A stretch of DNA of 64,000 bases from Sulfurimonas sp. SAG-AH-194-I05 (GTDB lineage: Bacteria > Campylobacterota > Campylobacteria > Campylobacterales > Sulfurimonadaceae), in contig NZ_JAEMVA010000004.1 in NCBI RefSeq assembly GCF_029215955.1, forward strand, positions 1 to 64,000, written 5' to 3'. The notes beneath the pieces are model-generated. The model ran no database searches. It was given only the letters and a program-made list of their open reading frames with translations, and was not told where the DNA came from. The position numbers and the translations under genes were made by a program. Positions 26,117 to 34,123 of the stretch are shown here, in pieces; the first letter of the stretch is position 1, and each line of letters opens with the position of its first letter.

Positions 26117-27285
26117 TGCCAAGAAAAATATGTGTAGTGACTGGTACACGAGCTGAATATGGTCTTTTGTATTGGCTTATGAAAGAGATTCAAGAAGATA
26201 GTGACTTAGAATTACAGTTAATTGTAACGGGTATGCACTTAAGCCCTGAATTTGGATTAACATATAAAACAATTGAAAAAGAATTTAAAATTCATAAAAA
26301 AATCGAGATGCTTCTTTCTTCAGATAGTGCCATAGGAATTACAAAATCTATGGGCTTAGCGCAAATATCTTTTGGCGAAGCATATGCAGAATTACAACCC
26401 GATATGTTAGTGGTTCTCGGTGATAGATATGAAATATTTTCTGCTGTAAGTGCTGCTATGATTGCAAATATTCCAATTTCTCACTTAAGTGGAGGCGAAA
26501 CAACGGAGGGTGCATTTGATGAATCTATACGTCACAGTATAACTAAAATGAGCCATCTTCATTTTACGGCAAATGAAGTATATGAAAAAAGAGTTATTCA
26601 ACTAGGAGAAGAGCCACAAAGAGTTTTTAATGTTGGTGGTATGGGGATAGATAATATTAAAAAATTAGAACTCCTTACAAAAGAAGCATTTGAGAAGTCG
26701 ATTGATTTTTCCTTAGCATCTAAAAATATTGTAGTGACTTTTCATCCTGTAACTCTTGAAAACACTACAGCAAAAGAACAATTTCAGGAACTTCTTAGCG
26801 CTATAAATACACTCAAAGATACACATGTTATTTTTACCAAAGCAAATAGTGATACGGATGGGCGTATTATTAACAGTATGATAGATTCCTATGTTAAAGA
26901 AAATACGAGCACTTCAATAGCTTTTACATCACTTGGTCAATTACGTTATTTGAGTTCTTTGCAGTATGTAGATGCAATGGTGGGTAACAGTTCAAGTGGA
27001 TTAGCAGAGGCACCAAGTTTTAAAGTTGGAACAATAAATATAGGTGACAGACAAAAGGGTCGCATGATGGCTCCCAGTATCATTAACTGTGATGCAACCA
27101 AAGAATCTATTCTAACAGCATTTGAAAAACTTTATACAAAAGAATTTGCTCAAATAATACAAAATACACAAAATCCTTATGGCAATGGTGGTGCGAGCAA
27201 GAAAGTTAAGGATATAATTAAAAATATATCTTTAGAAAATATCTTAAAAAAAACTTTTTACGATATAAAGGCATGGAATGATTGA
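26116..27285 (+). CDS. legG: LegG/NeuC-family hydrolysing nucleotide-sugar 2-epimerase
   Basis: 389 aa GT-B fold enzyme that removes the nucleotide and inverts C2 to give the free manno-configured sugar used by LegI. Seen: VVTGTRAEYGLLYWL at the N terminus, VLGDRYEIFSAVSAA, the ISHLSGGETTEGAFDESIRH catalytic region near 124-143, VTFHPVTLE, and VGNSSSGLAEAPSF near 291. TAATG overlap with legI. Together with LegB, LegC and LegI it completes the core of the legionaminic-type route. Confidence 0.92.
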   Translation: MPRKICVVTGTRAEYGLLYWLMKEIQEDSDLELQLIVTGMHLSPEFGLTYKTIEKEFKIHKKIEMLLSSDSAIGITKSMGLAQISFGEAYAELQPDMLVVLGDRYEIFSAVSAAMIANIPISHLSGGETTEGAFDESIRHSITKMSHLHFTANEVYEKRVIQLGEEPQRVFNVGGMGIDNIKKLELLTKEAFEKSIDFSLASKNIVVTFHPVTLENTTAKEQFQELLSAINTLKDTHVIFTKANSDTDGRIINSMIDSYVKENTSTSIAFTSLGQLRYLSSLQYVDAMVGNSSSGLAEAPSFKVGTINIGDRQKGRMMAPSIINCDATKESILTAFEKLYTKEFAQIIQNTQNPYGNGGASKKVKDIIKNISLENILKKTFYDIKAWND

Positions 27286-28324
27286 TTATAAGAAAGTACT
27301 ATTAAAACATACATCAACGGTGAAAGAAGCTTTAGAAATTCTCGATAGTTCTGGTATTCAAATCGCTTTAGTTATAGATGATGAAGACAATTTTTTAGGA
27401 ACTATCACTGATGGTGATATTAGAAGAGGTTTTTTGAAAAATATTTCTTTATCAGATAGTATTGAGACAATTATTTTTACTACACCAACTGTCTGCCAAT
27501 TAGGTGATACGAAAGATGAAATACTTGCTATTGCATTAGAAAAAAAAATCTATCAGATTCCAGTTGTGGATAGTAATGGAAAACTTGTTGGTATTGAAAA
27601 AGTAGACGAACTTTTACAAAGTAATAGCAAAAAAAATAAGGTTGTTTTAATGGTTGGTGGACTAGGTACTCGTTTACGTCCATTAACAAACAACATTCCT
27701 AAACCAATGTTAAAGGTTGGGAATAAACCAATTTTAGAAACAATTATTTTAAACTTTAAAAAATATGGTTTTACAAATATAATTTTAAGTGTTAGCTATA
27801 AAGCAGAGATTATAGAAGAGTATTTTGGCAATGGAAAAGCGTTTGGTGTTGATATCCAATACATACATGAAAATAAACGAATGGGTACGGCTGGTGCATT
27901 AAGCCTTATTCGAGAAAAACTCACCGAATCTTTTTTTGTTATGAATGGTGATTTATTGACAAATATTAACTTTGAATCCATGATGGACTATCATATATCT
28001 ATCAAGTCCCATGCAACGATGGGTGTACGAGAGTATGATTTTCAAGTTCCTTACGGTGTTGTGAATGTAGAAAATGAAAATATTATGAGTATAGAAGAAA
28101 AGCCGGTACATAAGTTCTTTGTTAATGGAGGTATTTATATCTTAAATCCATGTGCGTTAGACCTAATCCCAGACGATACATTTTACGATATGCCTACATT
28201 ATTTGAATCAATAATTAAAAATAAGGGAAAAAGTATCTCTTTTCCTATCAAAGAATACTGGTTAGATATTGGTAGGATTGAAGAGTTTGAAAAAGCGAAT
28301 AACGAATATAATGATGTGTTTTAA
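27278..28324 (+). CDS. ptmE: PtmE-like CBS-domain nucleotidyltransferase (sugar 1-phosphate guanylyltransferase type)
   Basis: 348 aa: two CBS motifs at residues 1-115 (LGTITDGDIRRGFLKN; IYQIPVVDSNGKLVGIEKVD) followed by a GT-A-type nucleotidyltransferase (MVGGLGTRLRPLT near 124, IPKPMLKVGNKP, FFVMNGDLL with the metal Asp, and EYWLDIGRIEEF near the end). This layout is that of Campylobacter PtmE, which makes GDP-glucosamine for legionaminic acid, so the pathway here may use GDP-sugars. PtmF, PtmA and PgmL partners are not in the window. An A9 run (27540-27548) lies in the second CBS motif. Overlaps both neighbours (8 bases and TAATG). Confidence 0.85.
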   Translation: MIDYKKVLLKHTSTVKEALEILDSSGIQIALVIDDEDNFLGTITDGDIRRGFLKNISLSDSIETIIFTTPTVCQLGDTKDEILAIALEKKIYQIPVVDSNGKLVGIEKVDELLQSNSKKNKVVLMVGGLGTRLRPLTNNIPKPMLKVGNKPILETIILNFKKYGFTNIILSVSYKAEIIEEYFGNGKAFGVDIQYIHENKRMGTAGALSLIREKLTESFFVMNGDLLTNINFESMMDYHISIKSHATMGVREYDFQVPYGVVNVENENIMSIEEKPVHKFFVNGGIYILNPCALDLIPDDTFYDMPTLFESIIKNKGKSISFPIKEYWLDIGRIEEFEKANNEYNDVF

Positions 28325-29031
28325 TGCGTATGAAAACAGTAAAAACTTTTTTAGTAGCTATTCCAGCGAGAGGTGGAAGTAAACGTTTAGAACGTAAAAA
28401 TGTCTTACTCTTAAACAATAAGCCTTTGATTAATTATTCTATTGAAGCGGCCTTAGATAGTACGTATATTACTAAAGTAATAGTGAGTAGTGATGATGAT
28501 GAAATTTTAGATGTTTCTCTTAAATGCGGTGCAACTATTTTAAAAAGACCAAGAAGTTTAGCGACAGATACCTCTACAACATTTGATGCAGTAAAACATC
28601 TGATTGAAAATGCTCCCTCATGTGATTATATTGTTTTATTGCAAGCGACAAGTCCACTACGAACTACACAAGATATAAATGCCGCGATAGAATTACTTTT
28701 AGAAAAAAAAGCAGATGCAGTTGTAAGTGTTTGCGAAATGGATCATTCACCTTTATGGGCAAATACCTTATCTGAAAATGCTTCTATGGAAGGTTTTCTT
28801 TCACAGGATGTATTAAACAAACGAAGTCAAGATTTAGATACTTTTTATCGTATTAATGGGGCTATTTATATTTGTGATACGCAAAAGTTTCTCAAAGAGA
28901 AAACTTTCTTTTTACGTGAAAATACATTTGCATATAAAATGAATCGTGAAAGTTCTATAGATATTGATGAAAAAATCGACTTCAAAATTGCAGAATTTAT
29001 TTTAAAAGAAAATGAAAATGAAAAAGGATAA
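28324..29031 (+). CDS. legF: CMP-nonulosonate (CMP-legionaminate) synthetase LegF
   Basis: Activates the nonulosonic acid with CTP. 235 aa, GT-A-like cytidylyltransferase. Motifs: AIPARGGSKRLERKNV near residues 12-27 (mononucleotide loop), ATDTSTTFDAV, LLQATSPLRTTQDINAAI near 104-121, and a C-terminal SIDIDEKIDFKIAEFIL with the metal-binding Asp pair. The start overlaps the ptmE stop; a second ATG six bases later is possible. Its last 20 bases overlap the transferase gene that should use its product. Confidence 0.92.
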   Translation: MRMKTVKTFLVAIPARGGSKRLERKNVLLLNNKPLINYSIEAALDSTYITKVIVSSDDDEILDVSLKCGATILKRPRSLATDTSTTFDAVKHLIENAPSCDYIVLLQATSPLRTTQDINAAIELLLEKKADAVVSVCEMDHSPLWANTLSENASMEGFLSQDVLNKRSQDLDTFYRINGAIYICDTQKFLKEKTFFLRENTFAYKMNRESSIDIDEKIDFKIAEFILKENENEKG

Positions 29032-30004
29032 TTTATTTGTTATAGGTACACCCTTACAGCTTATTAATGCTATCGAAGCAATAGAGCATTTTCATTTAAA
29101 AAATAATATTTTAGTTTTAATTAACATGTCGAAAATGCTCAATAAAGAGCAGGTTGATGAAATACGTACTCTCCATGAATGGAAAGAAGTAATAGAAATT
29201 CAAAATGGTAAAGGACTCAATTTTTTCAAATACTTTAGTATTCTTCGAAAATTAAGAAAAAATTCATATCAGAAGTTATTTGTTGCTAAATTAGAATCTA
29301 TTTCCATGGCCATTGTGGCAAATATGGAAAAAGAACAAGTCTTTTTACTTGACGATGGTGGCATGACGGTTGGCATATATGAGAATTACTGCAAAAATAA
29401 TTACAGAGTAGGCTATAAACGTAAAGATTACAGATTTTATATGCTAGGACTTAAGTTTAAAATTGAAGATACGATTCATTTATTTACCTACTATGATTTA
29501 GAAGAGCATAACAATCAAGTTGTGAAGAATACAATGAAGTACTTCAAAACAAAGTATTACACATCACAGTTTATAGAAGATGAATGTATATATTTTGTAG
29601 GTCAACCTGTAAATAATTTACTTAGCGAAGAAGTACATGTTGCAATTATAAAAAAGTTAATAGAAAAAAAAGAAAAAAAGATGGTTTATATTCCTCATAG
29701 AGGTGAAAGCGAAAATCATTTAAAACATTTACGATCTTTACCTAAAGATATCTTTGAAATTAAGAGTGTTGGAATGCCAATAGAATTGTACTTTTTAAAA
29801 AATGCTATACAACCAAAATATATATTTTCATTTTTTTCAACAGCCCTTGTAACATTAAAGTTGATTTATAATACATGTGAAGTTAAATATATTAAAATTC
29901 CTGAAACATTAGAAAATAAAGATAATTTCACACTTGCATTAAAAAATTATTACGAACATTTAGATGCTAAAGATATACTTAGTTTAAAAAATCTTGGTCT
30001 TTAA
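29012..30004 (+). CDS. Sialyltransferase-like (GT-B) protein, candidate nonulosonate transferase
   Basis: 330 aa. I read three features of bacterial sialyltransferases in the right order: LLDDGG near residue 112 (the D/E-D/E-G catalytic motif), YIPHRGE near 229 where the families have H-P, and FFSTALVTLK near 273 (the S-S/T motif). Overall similarity to GT52, GT38 or GT80 is weak, so this is a structural-class guess. It is the last gene of the operon and overlaps legF by 20 bases, which fits a transferase using the CMP-nonulosonate made upstream. The acceptor may be LPS or another surface glycan. Confidence 0.6.
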   Translation: MKMKKDNLFVIGTPLQLINAIEAIEHFHLKNNILVLINMSKMLNKEQVDEIRTLHEWKEVIEIQNGKGLNFFKYFSILRKLRKNSYQKLFVAKLESISMAIVANMEKEQVFLLDDGGMTVGIYENYCKNNYRVGYKRKDYRFYMLGLKFKIEDTIHLFTYYDLEEHNNQVVKNTMKYFKTKYYTSQFIEDECIYFVGQPVNNLLSEEVHVAIIKKLIEKKEKKMVYIPHRGESENHLKHLRSLPKDIFEIKSVGMPIELYFLKNAIQPKYIFSFFSTALVTLKLIYNTCEVKYIKIPETLENKDNFTLALKNYYEHLDAKDILSLKNLGL

Positions 30005-30019
30005 CCACATTTTAACCAC
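30001..30019. repeat. Two TTAACCAC direct repeats, 11 bp apart, upstream of hemN
   Basis: TTAACCAC occurs at 30001-30008 and 30012-30019, a centre distance of one helical turn. A TAAAAT -10-like hexamer follows at 30042-30047 and hemN starts at 30063. The spacing suggests a dimeric regulator site at about -50 to -35 of a hemN promoter. The first copy overlaps the stop codon of the preceding gene. Confidence 0.4.
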
Positions 30020-30062
30020 TTTTTAGAGATAATTCCTTAACTAAAATAGAGGGATTTTCCAC

Positions 30063-31430
30063 ATGCTAGACTTTGCAAAATTCACAAAATACTCAAAACC
30101 TGGTCCTCGTTATACGAGTTATCCTACTGCATTAGAGTTTTCTGATGCTTATGGTTATGATGAATATATACAAAAAATGAAAGAACAAGATTCTTCTCGT
30201 CCTATAAGTCTCTACTTTCACCTTCCATTTTGTCGTAATGCGTGTTACTTTTGTGGATGTAGTGTTGTATTTACATCTAAAGAAGACAAAATGCTCCGTT
30301 ATATGGAGTACTTAAAAAAAGAGCTTGAAATTCTTTCTTCGGTACTTGATTGTAAGCGCGAAGTGATTCAAATGCATTTTGGTGGGGGAACTCCTACTTT
30401 CTTTAGTGCAGAGCAATTAAAAAAAATTATTGAAAATATAAAATCTTATTTTCCAAATTTTGTAGCAGATGCTGAAATATCTTGTGAGATTGATCCTCGT
30501 CATATTGATGAAGCGCAAATGAAAGTGATGCATGAAGCTGGCTTTAATCGTGTAAGTTTTGGTATTCAAGACTTTAATGAAAAGGTACAAGTAGCAGTAC
30601 ATCGTGTACAACCGTATGAGATTACAAAAGAAGCGATGGATTTAGCAAGAAAATACAATATGGTTTCGGTTAATGTAGATTTAATTTATGGACTACCGTT
30701 TCAGACTCTTGAAACATTTAAAGAAACGCTCACCTTAGCGTTAACCTTAAACCCTGATAGATTTGCTGTGTTTAATTATGCACATGTTCCTTGGCTGAAA
30801 AAAACTATGCGTAAAATCGATGAAACAACGCTTCCTAAAGCTGATGAAAAAATGCAAATCATGCAATACACTATCGACTTTTTAACTGAAAATGGTTATA
30901 AAATGGTTGGTATGGATCACTTTGCAAAACCTGAAGATGAACTTTTTAAAGCAATAGAAAAAGGTGAACTTCATAGAAACTTTCAAGGTTATACTACAAA
31001 AGGTGGAGCAGACTTAATTGGAGTAGGGCTTACTTCTATCGGTGAAGGAGTTGATAGTTATAATCAAAACTTTAAAGATATGACTTCTTACGAAGAAGCT
31101 ATTGATGAAGGAAAGTTACCTTTTGAGCGAGGTGTAGTTTTAACGCAAGATGATTTAATCCGTCAGTACGTGATTATGGAACTTATGAGTAACTTTAAAC
31201 TTGATATACAAAGATTTAATAAGTTGTTTAACATAGATTTTAAGACATACTTCGCAGACGCTATAAGAGCCTTAAAACCTTTTGCAGATGAGAATCTTTT
31301 AGTACTAAGTGAAGATTCTATCGAGTGTAGCGAAACAGGAACGCTTCTTATTAGAAATATCGCAATGCCTTTTGACGCATATATGACAAAGCATGCAGCA
31401 AGTAAAAAAACTTTTTCAAAAACGGTGTAA
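30063..31430 (+). CDS. hemN: Oxygen-independent coproporphyrinogen III oxidase HemN
   Basis: Radical SAM enzyme that decarboxylates coproporphyrinogen III in anaerobic haem synthesis. 455 aa, standard length. N-terminal KYSKPGPRYTSYPTALEF; the Fe-S motif C57-x3-C61-x2-C64 (CRNACYFCGC, with the extra Cys typical of HemN); MHFGGGTPTFFS; VSFGIQDF; YGLPFQT; and the C-terminal HemN domain. It is preceded by GAGGGATTTTCC and likely has its own promoter. Haem supply fits the many cytochromes used by this organism. Confidence 0.95.
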   Translation: MLDFAKFTKYSKPGPRYTSYPTALEFSDAYGYDEYIQKMKEQDSSRPISLYFHLPFCRNACYFCGCSVVFTSKEDKMLRYMEYLKKELEILSSVLDCKREVIQMHFGGGTPTFFSAEQLKKIIENIKSYFPNFVADAEISCEIDPRHIDEAQMKVMHEAGFNRVSFGIQDFNEKVQVAVHRVQPYEITKEAMDLARKYNMVSVNVDLIYGLPFQTLETFKETLTLALTLNPDRFAVFNYAHVPWLKKTMRKIDETTLPKADEKMQIMQYTIDFLTENGYKMVGMDHFAKPEDELFKAIEKGELHRNFQGYTTKGGADLIGVGLTSIGEGVDSYNQNFKDMTSYEEAIDEGKLPFERGVVLTQDDLIRQYVIMELMSNFKLDIQRFNKLFNIDFKTYFADAIRALKPFADENLLVLSEDSIECSETGTLLIRNIAMPFDAYMTKHAASKKTFSKTV

Positions 31431-31431
31431 T

Positions 31432-32715
31432 ATGAGTAAAATGATTAATGAAATTTTTAATTTTGATAGCACAGCAGATGACTGTGTAAAATGTGGAAAA
31501 TGTATTCCCGTATGTACCATTCATCAGGTGAATCCTGATGAGGTAACTTCTCCACGTGGTTTTTTAGACCTTTTAGGTGCATATAAAAGAGGCAATTTAG
31601 AGCTCGATAAAAATGCGAAAGATATTTTTGAATCATGCTTTTTATGTACGAACTGCGTAGATGTTTGTCCAAAATCAATACCTACAGATATGGTAATTGA
31701 GCAAGTACGCTCTGATATAGCAGATAAATTTGGAATCGCTTGGTATAAAAGAGCATTTTTCTTACTTCTTCGTCATCGTTGGTTAAATGATATTGCTTTT
31801 AAACTTGGTTGGTCATTCCAAACATGTGGTTTTAAAATAAAAGCTGATATAAACTCCATGACTTCACGTTTTAACTTACCAATGCTAAAGACAAATAGAC
31901 TTTTACCAAGTTTAGCAAAAACCTCTTTTTTAAATGCACATAAAGAAAATATTGACAATGGTGGTACACGTCGTGTAGCTATATTTATAGGATGTTTAGC
32001 AAACTATAATTTTAAAGAAATCGGTGACTCTCTTTTAGAAATTCTTGAAGTTTTAGAAATAGATGCTTTTTTAGCAAAAAGCCAAAAATGCTGTTCCGCA
32101 CCTGCGTATTTTACAGGTGATTTTGATACTGTAGACTCCAATGCAAAGTTTAATATTGCGTATTTCGAGAGTTTTTCTCGTGATGTTGAGGCTATTTTAG
32201 TCCCTGAAGCCACATGCTCGGCGATGCTAAAGATGGATTATGAGCATTATTTTCATGACCAGCCAGACTGGAGAGCGAGAGCTAAGGTTATTATGGACAA
32301 GGTTCACATGGCAACGGAATGGTTACATAACCATACAGAATTAGAATCTATTTTACGTACGAAAGAGCAAGATACTAAAGTCGTTACATACCATGACCCT
32401 TGTCATGCACGTAAGGTTCAAGGTGTTCATACTGAACCTCGAAATTTAGTGCGACAAAATTATAAAATAGTCGAAATGAGTGATCCTAATGTATGTTGCG
32501 GTTTTGGTGGTGTAACTATGCAGAGTGAAAAATACCATTTTGCAGAGGCAGCAGGAATTCCAAAGGCTGCAATGATTAAAAAAACAGGGGCAGATATTGT
32601 AAGTGCAGAGTGTAGTGCTTGTCGTATGCAAATTAATAACTCGATGCATGGTGCTGGAGTTCGAACAGTATTTAAAAATCCGATAGAGCTTATTGCCGAG
32701 GCATTGAAAAAATAA
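31432..32715 (+). CDS. Fe-S oxidoreductase with two 4Fe-4S and two CCG domains (GlcF/LutA/HdrD-like)
   Basis: 427 aa from ATG 31432, which lies one base after the hemN stop; an upstream in-frame start inside hemN adds no family sequence. Two 4Fe-4S motifs: CVKCGKCIPVC (C18-C28) and CFLCTNCVDVCP. Two CCG (heterodisulfide reductase-type) cysteine domains: the first with GCLANYN and KCCSAPAYFTGD, the second with YHDPCHARK and VCCGFGG, ending in CSACRMQI. Family members pass electrons between organic acids or thiols and quinone or flavoprotein partners, such as glycolate oxidase subunit GlcF. No flavoprotein partner is adjacent, so the substrate is unknown. Confidence 0.82.
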   Translation: MSKMINEIFNFDSTADDCVKCGKCIPVCTIHQVNPDEVTSPRGFLDLLGAYKRGNLELDKNAKDIFESCFLCTNCVDVCPKSIPTDMVIEQVRSDIADKFGIAWYKRAFFLLLRHRWLNDIAFKLGWSFQTCGFKIKADINSMTSRFNLPMLKTNRLLPSLAKTSFLNAHKENIDNGGTRRVAIFIGCLANYNFKEIGDSLLEILEVLEIDAFLAKSQKCCSAPAYFTGDFDTVDSNAKFNIAYFESFSRDVEAILVPEATCSAMLKMDYEHYFHDQPDWRARAKVIMDKVHMATEWLHNHTELESILRTKEQDTKVVTYHDPCHARKVQGVHTEPRNLVRQNYKIVEMSDPNVCCGFGGVTMQSEKYHFAEAAGIPKAAMIKKTGADIVSAECSACRMQINNSMHGAGVRTVFKNPIELIAEALKK

Positions 32716-33506
32716 TGGAGTATTTTATTTGGGATGCTAATCCTGTCTTTATAAGTTTTGCTGGGTTTAGTATTTACTGGTACGGTATTCTTTTTGCAAC
32801 TGCTATGATAAGTGGTTTTAGCGTTATGAATAAGATTTATTCTTATGAAAATAAGTCGATTGAGCAGCTTGAATCTCTCCAAATTTATATCGTGATAGGC
32901 ATAGTTGTTGGAGCACGTTTAGGGCACTGTCTTTTTTATAATCCTGAGTATTATTTAGCAAATCCATTGAAAATATTAGCAATTAATGAGGGGGGACTAG
33001 CAAGTCATGGTGGTGGTATTGGTATGGCTTTAGCTACGCTTTACTATGCACATAAAAATAAAATAAATTATTTGTATCTTCTTGATAGACTTGCAATTCC
33101 AACTGCGTTATTTGCATTTTTTGTGCGTATGGGTAACTTTATGAATTCAGAAATTATTGGAGTTCAAACAGAAGTTCCATGGGCGATTGTATTTTCAAAG
33201 ATAGACTCTCTTCCAAGGCATCCAGCACAACTGTACGAGGCGTTATCTTATATAAGTATATTTATTATCCTTGGTCTTATTTATGTGTACAAGAAAGCAA
33301 AGGTAGCACAAGGACTTCTTCTTGGCTTATTTTTTACACTCATTTTTAGTGTAAGAATTGTAGTAGAATTTGTAAAAGTAAGACAAGCTTCGTATTCTGA
33401 AGAAATGCTTTTTAGTACAGGTCAACTTTTGAGTGTACCTTTTTTGCTTGTTGGTTTAGGGCTTATAATTATCGCATTATATAAAAAAGAGAAGAAAGTA
33501 GTTTAG
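32715..33506 (+). CDS. lgt: Prolipoprotein diacylglyceryl transferase Lgt
   Basis: Inner-membrane enzyme that adds diacylglycerol to the lipobox Cys of prolipoproteins. 263 aa, about seven transmembrane segments. FSIYWYGILFATAMISGF near 18-35; GARLGHCLFYNPEYY; GGLASHGGGIGMALA near 94-108, the conserved H-G-G region; FVRMGNFMNSEIIG near 136-149; RHPAQLYEAL. The start overlaps the Fe-S gene stop (TAATG). A 12-bp inverted repeat spans its end. Confidence 0.95.
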   Translation: MEYFIWDANPVFISFAGFSIYWYGILFATAMISGFSVMNKIYSYENKSIEQLESLQIYIVIGIVVGARLGHCLFYNPEYYLANPLKILAINEGGLASHGGGIGMALATLYYAHKNKINYLYLLDRLAIPTALFAFFVRMGNFMNSEIIGVQTEVPWAIVFSKIDSLPRHPAQLYEALSYISIFIILGLIYVYKKAKVAQGLLLGLFFTLIFSVRIVVEFVKVRQASYSEEMLFSTGQLLSVPFLLVGLGLIIIALYKKEKKVV

Positions 33507-33528
33507 CTATTTTTAGTCTCTTTTTTAT
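33481..33528. terminator. Candidate bidirectional terminator between lgt and DUF2062
   Basis: ATAAAAAAGAGA (33481-33492) and TCTCTTTTTTAT (33517-33528) form a perfect 12-bp inverted repeat around a 24-base spacer that contains the lgt stop. It lies exactly where two genes converge and gives a T-rich 3' arm on both strands. The stem is weak in G+C, so confidence is moderate. Confidence 0.45.
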
Positions 33529-34016
33529 CATCTTTCGTCTCTATGAAGTTTTTTATCTCTATCAACAGAACTTTTCCAAAAATAATTTACCAACAAATAC
33601 CCACTTACTGAACCAATGACAGAATAAAGAAATGTTCCAAAGTAAAGTGGGATAAAAATAGCATCTATATTTTCACTAAACCACTCAAGTGTCATCTCAA
33701 CAGGAGCTATCTCAGTTCCTAATACAAAAGCACCAGTCATATATTCCATATAATACATGGGAGGCATTGTAAAAGGGTTGCTCAGCCAACACATTGCTAA
33801 GGCTATAGGAACATTAAACTTAAAAAATGGCATAAAGGCAAGTACTGCTAGCATTTGCATCGGCATAGGAATAAAGGCTATAAAAAGACCAAGAAATACG
33901 GCCTTGGAAACCATCTTTCTATTTGAAGAAAGATACTCTTTTGGAATTTTATACTTTTTTATAAAAGCGTCGAGTTTTGGATGTTTACTTGTTTTTTTTA
34001 GTGTTTTCCTAATCAT
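33528..34016 (-). CDS. DUF2062 membrane protein
   Basis: 162 aa. KAVFLGLFIAFIPMPMQMLAVLAFMPFF (near residues 39-66) followed by N-V-P-I-A-L-A-M-C-W-L-S-N-P-F-T is the hallmark of DUF2062: two or three helices with the W-x-S-N-P motif. Function of the family is unknown, though it is common in Gram-negative inner membranes. Transcribed alone, converging on lgt. Confidence 0.85.
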   Translation of the reverse strand: MIRKTLKKTSKHPKLDAFIKKYKIPKEYLSSNRKMVSKAVFLGLFIAFIPMPMQMLAVLAFMPFFKFNVPIALAMCWLSNPFTMPPMYYMEYMTGAFVLGTEIAPVEMTLEWFSENIDAIFIPLYFGTFLYSVIGSVSGYLLVNYFWKSSVDRDKKLHRDER

Positions 34017-34123
34017 AGTTTAATTATAACCCTAGATAGCTTAAGGTATTTATACTCTATGACTTAGATATTGTATTTATATGTTAAAATTCCATAATTT
34101 AAGTTTGAATTGTAGGAGATTGT

